Source: Dipylidium caninum (lineage: Eukaryota; Platyhelminthes; Cestoda; Cyclophyllidea; Dipylidiidae). From it: a DNA stretch of 34,899 nucleotides. Shown here one piece after another: positions 31,225-34,899 of the stretch. The translations under genes and the position numbers were made by a program. Under the pieces are notes generated by a model, which ran no database searches, was not told the DNA's origin, and was given only the letters and a program-made list of their open reading frames with translations. How positions within the stretch are numbered: position 1 is the first letter of the stretch; each line of letters opens with the position of its first letter. The DNA is taken from the NCBI GenBank assembly GCA_017562135.1, contig QEYB01001220.1:1-34899 (forward strand), read 5' to 3'.

Positions 31225-31282
31225 AAATTTGGGAGGTAAGACTACGCCGCCAGTGAGTGGACGACCTTACATGAAGCATCAA
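31225..31282 (+). repeat. Fragment of the A-gene upstream flank
   Basis: Matches 17355-17415 (GACTACGCCGCCA-TGAGTGGACG--CTTACATGA). It is part of the segment that is missing from the right arm and sits just outside that arm, directly before A5. Confidence 0.5.
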
Positions 31283-31880
31283 ACCTCACTCCATCCTCTC
31301 CACTTTTATGCCGCACTCGCCTTCATTGTCTCTAACTAGGAAATTCTTTTACTCTCCTCAAGACTTAAAGGAAGGCACTCAGAGAAGAAAGTCTTCGTCA
31401 TCGCCAACCTCGGCATCCTCGTCGACGTGAAGCTGCGGTAAAACGACGTGCTGCGAATCTACCAGTTGAGACACCTTCAAACCGAGGTTATGGCCAAACG
31501 CTGGAGGATTCTTCAGACATCAGTGGAAGATTTGAGTGCTGTGGTGGAAAGTGGCATTCATGCCCATCTCCTCCGTTTCACCTGTTGCCACAAACAAAAA
31601 TTAAATACAGCCTCGAACAGAGAACAGAGAAGTTACGTCCCTCATCCCCATCCTCCTCTTCCTGTTCTACTTTTCCTTCTTCTTCATCTTTACTGAAAGG
31701 CAGTGGATGGGTGCGGCGGCAGACATAGTAGCGTTGGTGGTGGACTTTTGTTGAAGGAGAGTAGAATCCGAGTGGACAGAGGTGTAGCGGGAATGTGTAC
31801 AGTGGGCGTCGAGGTTCTTTTCGACAGAAACCTAGTCAAGGAGAGCCAAGTGGCCTGCAGGTTGACCAACCTGACCACCT
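31283..31880 (+). pseudogene. A5: truncated family A copy with an in-frame stop
   Basis: Homology starts in the first intron (CACTCCATCC... CTCTAACTAG), so the signal peptide and cysteine exon are absent. Exon 2 (31363-31583, after a pyrimidine tract and CAAG) encodes LKGRHSEKKVFVIANLGILV, then a TAA after DVKLR, then NDVLRIYQLRHLQTEV and VVESGIHAHLLRF. The last-exon homologue (RECVQWASRF) also has stops. This is the most diverged A copy with no indel needed to show inactivation. Confidence 0.65.
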
Positions 31881-33626
31881 TGGAAGCCTGTTAGTGGCAG
31901 GCAGGAAGGCAGGCAAATGTCTGCCCGCATCCTCTTCAAAGCGGCACAGTTCATCACTTGGTGGGTCAAGCAAAAGCCTCGAAGGCAGTTGAAAATGTTG
32001 TCGAGGACACTGAAGTAGTTTCATGAGGTTTCGCCTTGTTTCGTTCTATGACCTTGGGTGAATGTCGCGTTTGTTTGTAGGTTCAAGTGGATAGAAGTAA
32101 GTTCTGCTGAACCAATTGGTGTAAATGTTAATTTCCGTCGCTAGTCAGTAGCATGGTTCGTAGAAAGTCTTCCAGAACCCATTTCCCTTGTGCATTTTCA
32201 TCATTGGTACTTAATTCTCATCAAGGGGGCTGCACTCTTGTCCACGTCCCACAAAATGAACGCTCACTTACTTTACCACTGCAGTCACAATTTCCATGCC
32301 GTTATAATGTTGTGTGAGCAGTTTGTTAGCTAATGTAAATGAAAGAGTGGGCAAAGTGTTCCTCGAGGAGAAATGGCGATTCACGCGTGGAGGGGAACTT
32401 ACGGGGTGACGTAAAACGCGTTTAATTCGCACTGGAGATGGGGACACAAATGCCTGAAAAGCACAATTGCATTGTGTGGGGGACAGACAGGAAGACGCGA
32501 GTCACCTTTCCTCGGCGCAGTCTTTCGCCTTATGCGCGCTTTAATTTATTTTTTTTTTCTCGAGTGAGCGTCCTTTTGGGGGCGTAAGGAGTCTGGTGAA
32601 TTAGGTGTCACGGTGGGCTAATTACTACAGCCCAGCTCTCTCATTTTAGGTACAAAGATGGACTAAAATTGCGCCCTTCATTACGTCTGCAAGTCAAACT
32701 CAACGGGGAGTATTCGGAATTTGGACATTAGCAAGGAGTCCAGCGGCGTATACGATGCTTCATCGACAAGCGGAACAAGGCGAAATTAGTGAGGAGCTAC
32801 TTAATTCAAAAGTGGCGTGTACGTTTTCATGAATTGTGCCGTCGGGATCTGAAACCCGTCCGGCCTTCATGGGAAGAGAGAGCATGACTCTTTCTTATAC
32901 CATTGAAATGTTGTTGAGCATACTATTACGAAGAGCCGTCCAGGTAGAACCGATATGGGACAGAACGGCGGCCACTGTGAGAAATGGGACTCAACCGCGT
33001 GGACGACGGCCGCTCGTCTGCCTCCAACCTCTTCTCACTAAATGCCGATTTATTTCATTTAGTAGAGATAAATAATATCTCATTTAATTGTAGGACATGG
33101 CAGATGCTCCGTCTGTTCAGTCCCAACAGACGAGCAGTACAAAATTACTATTTTCCTTTCTTATTCTGATCAGTTTGGAGTAATTAAATAGATTAGACCC
33201 AAGTGGAAACTTTTAAAAAAGCATCGGCGCCGTGAGGGTACTGGTAAAGTCTCCCACAACAACGGGTACTTCTGATCTCTCTGATGCACGCTTGCTTTAA
33301 GTCAACTTGCACGATGGCGCATCTCCTACACCAAACCCAACTCAATCTAAAAACGGTATCGAGAGATCTGGTTTGCATGTCCCGGAATTCTCGTGTTGAA
33401 AGGAAGCTTACACACCCGCCCTCTCGGGGGACGGGGGGACGGAGGGAGCGGAGTGGAAGGGGGACGAAGCAGGGCGGAGTGACTCAGTTTTATGCGATGC
33501 CGTACTTCCCATCCCTTCCTCCAGTCACAACGAAAATACTTCCAATTTCTTGCGGATAAAATTGACAATTTCAGCCGAGGCATCTCATAGCGTGGTTTCC
33601 CGTATTCCTCATATCTGTGTTTCATT
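31881..33626. other. Array flank, then no supported gene
   Basis: To about 32100 the sequence still matches the 3' flank of A1/A4 weakly on the opposite strand (NYFSVLDN-like frame). Beyond this only short frames occur. A G-rich tract at 33424-33472 (GGGGGACGGGGGGACGGAGG) could form a G-quadruplex, and a T-run lies at 32550-32560. Confidence 0.45.
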
Positions 33627-33896
33627 TTAGCCTTTCTCATCCTCCAATTCCTCGGGAAAGTGATAATTCATGCGATTAGCGCGGTTATGGATTTCGGACG
33701 TGGGGTTATCTGCAAACAAATCATGACAGTCAGAAATATGGGGAAAAGTTACAAACGGCAAAATTGGACACCGATAATCGGCCATTTTAAAGTGTCTGAA
33801 GCATAAGGAATCGAGGGAATTTACCCCAAAGATTGGCGTCGCCTCGGCAAGCAATATAACCGCGTTCAGGACGAAGCCTTCGTCAAAGTGTGGCAT
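33627..33896 (-). CDS. Candidate exon or exons, unknown protein
   Basis: The minus-strand frame of 89 codons starts at an ATG (MPHFDEGFVLNAVILLAEAT), includes FRHFKMADYRCPILPFVTFP and ends FPEELEDEKG. Composition is protein-like. An internal donor (GGG/GTAAAT) and a very good acceptor (TGATTTGTTTGCAG, before ATAACCCC) could remove the middle, but that join would lead to a stop, so the unspliced frame is preferred. Family unknown. Confidence 0.35.
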   Translation of the reverse strand: MPHFDEGFVLNAVILLAEATPIFGVNSLDSLCFRHFKMADYRCPILPFVTFPHISDCHDLFADNPTSEIHNRANRMNYHFPEELEDEKG

Positions 33897-34420
33897 TACC
33901 TACTGACCCCACGAAGGGTATTACCAATGTGGCGTTCGTCCAGTGTCAAAAAGAGACCGAACAGTTGATCCTGGCTGAGTGCGGTGGACTCACTTGCCGT
34001 GGAACCAGTACGGTAAAGTTACAGGGAAACCGGCACTTCGGAAAGTCTTCTGATGAAGGGACGAATCAAAATTGAATTCCTTGTGTAAATGCGTGCGCAA
34101 ACTGACGCCATCTCAATTGCCCATTTTTGCCACGTTGGACGCGCGTACCACTTTACCTACGGTGTCACTCTGCAGTGGGCCGACTCGTAGCATAGAAGTT
34201 TATCCCCTAATGTCCACCTTCTATTTTGATTGGGATTTTCTTCAGTTCATTTCCGCCACAGTTTCGAGCCTGCGCATTAAAAGTAACGCAGGCCCAAGAA
34301 CGCAAAACGCCTCCATTTACAAAGGTACAGGCAATAAATGCACGGAAAGTAGATAATGCCTGCAATCATGTTGCCTTGGTTAAGGCCAATGTCCATCGTT
34401 CATTTAATGCCTGTCGGGGC
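33890..34420 (+). other. Short open frames, coding status unclear
   Basis: A 61-codon plus-strand frame at 33890-34075 (TDPTKGITNVAFVQCQKETE...) and a 94-codon frame at 34072-34356 overlap end to end. The first looks protein-like but has no splice pair or paralogue, so neither is called as a gene. Confidence 0.25.
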
Positions 34421-34603
34421 TTAACTCCGCCGCGAATTGAAAAGTGTGAGCCCAATGAATACAGTGGTCCACTTCCCTTTCATTAGTTGAACAATGACCA
34501 CACACTCCATGATCTTTCGCCCAGTCCTCAGTCCAACTCTTTCCTGTGCAATGACGACGCTGTCTGCCATCACCACCCTCCATTCATCACCAATATTGAC
34601 CTG
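34421..34603 (-). CDS. Candidate terminal exon, unknown protein
   Basis: After the acceptor GCATTGCACCAG the minus-strand frame encodes QVNIGDEWRVVMADSVVIAQ, RVGLRTGRKIMECVVIVQL and KGKWTTVFIGLTLFNS, then stops. The alternating hydrophobic pattern suggests beta strands. No family recognised and no upstream exon found. Confidence 0.35.
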   Translation of the reverse strand, partial: QVNIGDEWRVVMADSVVIAQERVGLRTGRKIMECVVIVQLMKGKWTTVFIGLTLFNSRRS

Positions 34604-34621
34604 CTGGTGCAATGCTGACAA

Positions 34622-34899
34622 AATGCCTTTCCTTCTCCGTCGTTCTGGTTAGGTTATTTTAAACAAAAGAGGGCTGTTGTTTTTCCCCACCAAGTAGCTC
34701 TATTTTGGGCATATCAAGATCGTGACAAATGTAGAAATATGTCAACCATAAGAGCTTAGAGAAAACTGCGCTGACATGATGTATGGACGTAGATGCCTTC
34801 ATCACTTAAACGTCAGACGTAATTGAGCTTTTTTCAGTCTTCAAAAGACATTTTATGTTTATTGCATGTGGGAAAATTGTCAGACAAACCGGTGTTGCT
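34622..34899. other. No supported gene
   Basis: AT-rich end of the window with no open frame of note. Confidence 0.5.

Noticed and set aside
1..34899. Search for tRNA, rRNA, reverse transcriptase and transposase
   Set aside because: No cloverleaf, rRNA motif, YxDD-type or DDE-type pattern was recognised by eye; a covariance or HMM scan would be needed to exclude them.

Overview
The window looks like metazoan nuclear DNA, most likely from a helminth and possibly a flatworm (low confidence). It has no bacterial-style gene density, no long uninterrupted genes and no rRNA or tRNA that I could find. Coding signal comes as short GC-rich open segments bounded by splice-like sites (polypyrimidine-AG and GT), one apparent 34-nt intron, and several families of dispersed and segmental repeats. 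No protein here matches a named family with certainty, so I give no gene symbols and mark functions as unknown.

Layout. 1-2.6 kb: two or three long but unsupported reading frames. 2.6-7.4 kb: minus-strand exons, including one good internal exon (2831-2970), an upstream one (about 3105-3307), and two diverged copies of one multi-exon segment (X1 3470-4743, X2 6120-7340) whose last part weakly recalls a Ras-association/ubiquitin-like fold. 7.4-10.2 kb: little, apart from one terminal-exon candidate and a decayed scrap of repeat R1. 10.2-12.1 kb: full-length copy of dispersed repeat R1. 12.2-13.1 kb: candidate minus-strand exons. 15.3-15.65 kb: a minus-strand exon pair around the 34-nt intron. 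15.97-16.28 kb: copy 1 of R2, the duplicated 5' end of a gene.

16.4-32.1 kb is the distinctive part: an array of rearranged copies of one small secreted-protein gene (family A: signal peptide, a cysteine-bearing exon, a second conserved exon, a short last exon), with a related exon set (B) and a divergently oriented companion exon (F). Copies lie in both orientations. The two closest form arms of a large inverted repeat (16898-18908 and 29519-31162) separated by about 10.6 kb. That spacer holds further A, B and F fragments, R1 copies 2 and 3, R2 copy 2 and an exon resembling the C-terminal helix of an M41/FtsH-type protease. Most A copies carry single-base frameshifts or deletions; A1 (17623-18686) is the most complete. 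32.1-34.9 kb: a few minus-strand exon candidates and otherwise featureless sequence.

Caution: near-identical repeat copies differ mainly by one-base indels, often in homopolymers. That is how uncorrected long-read sequence behaves, so some 'pseudogene' frameshifts may be sequencing errors. Coordinates of exons and repeat borders were found by eye.
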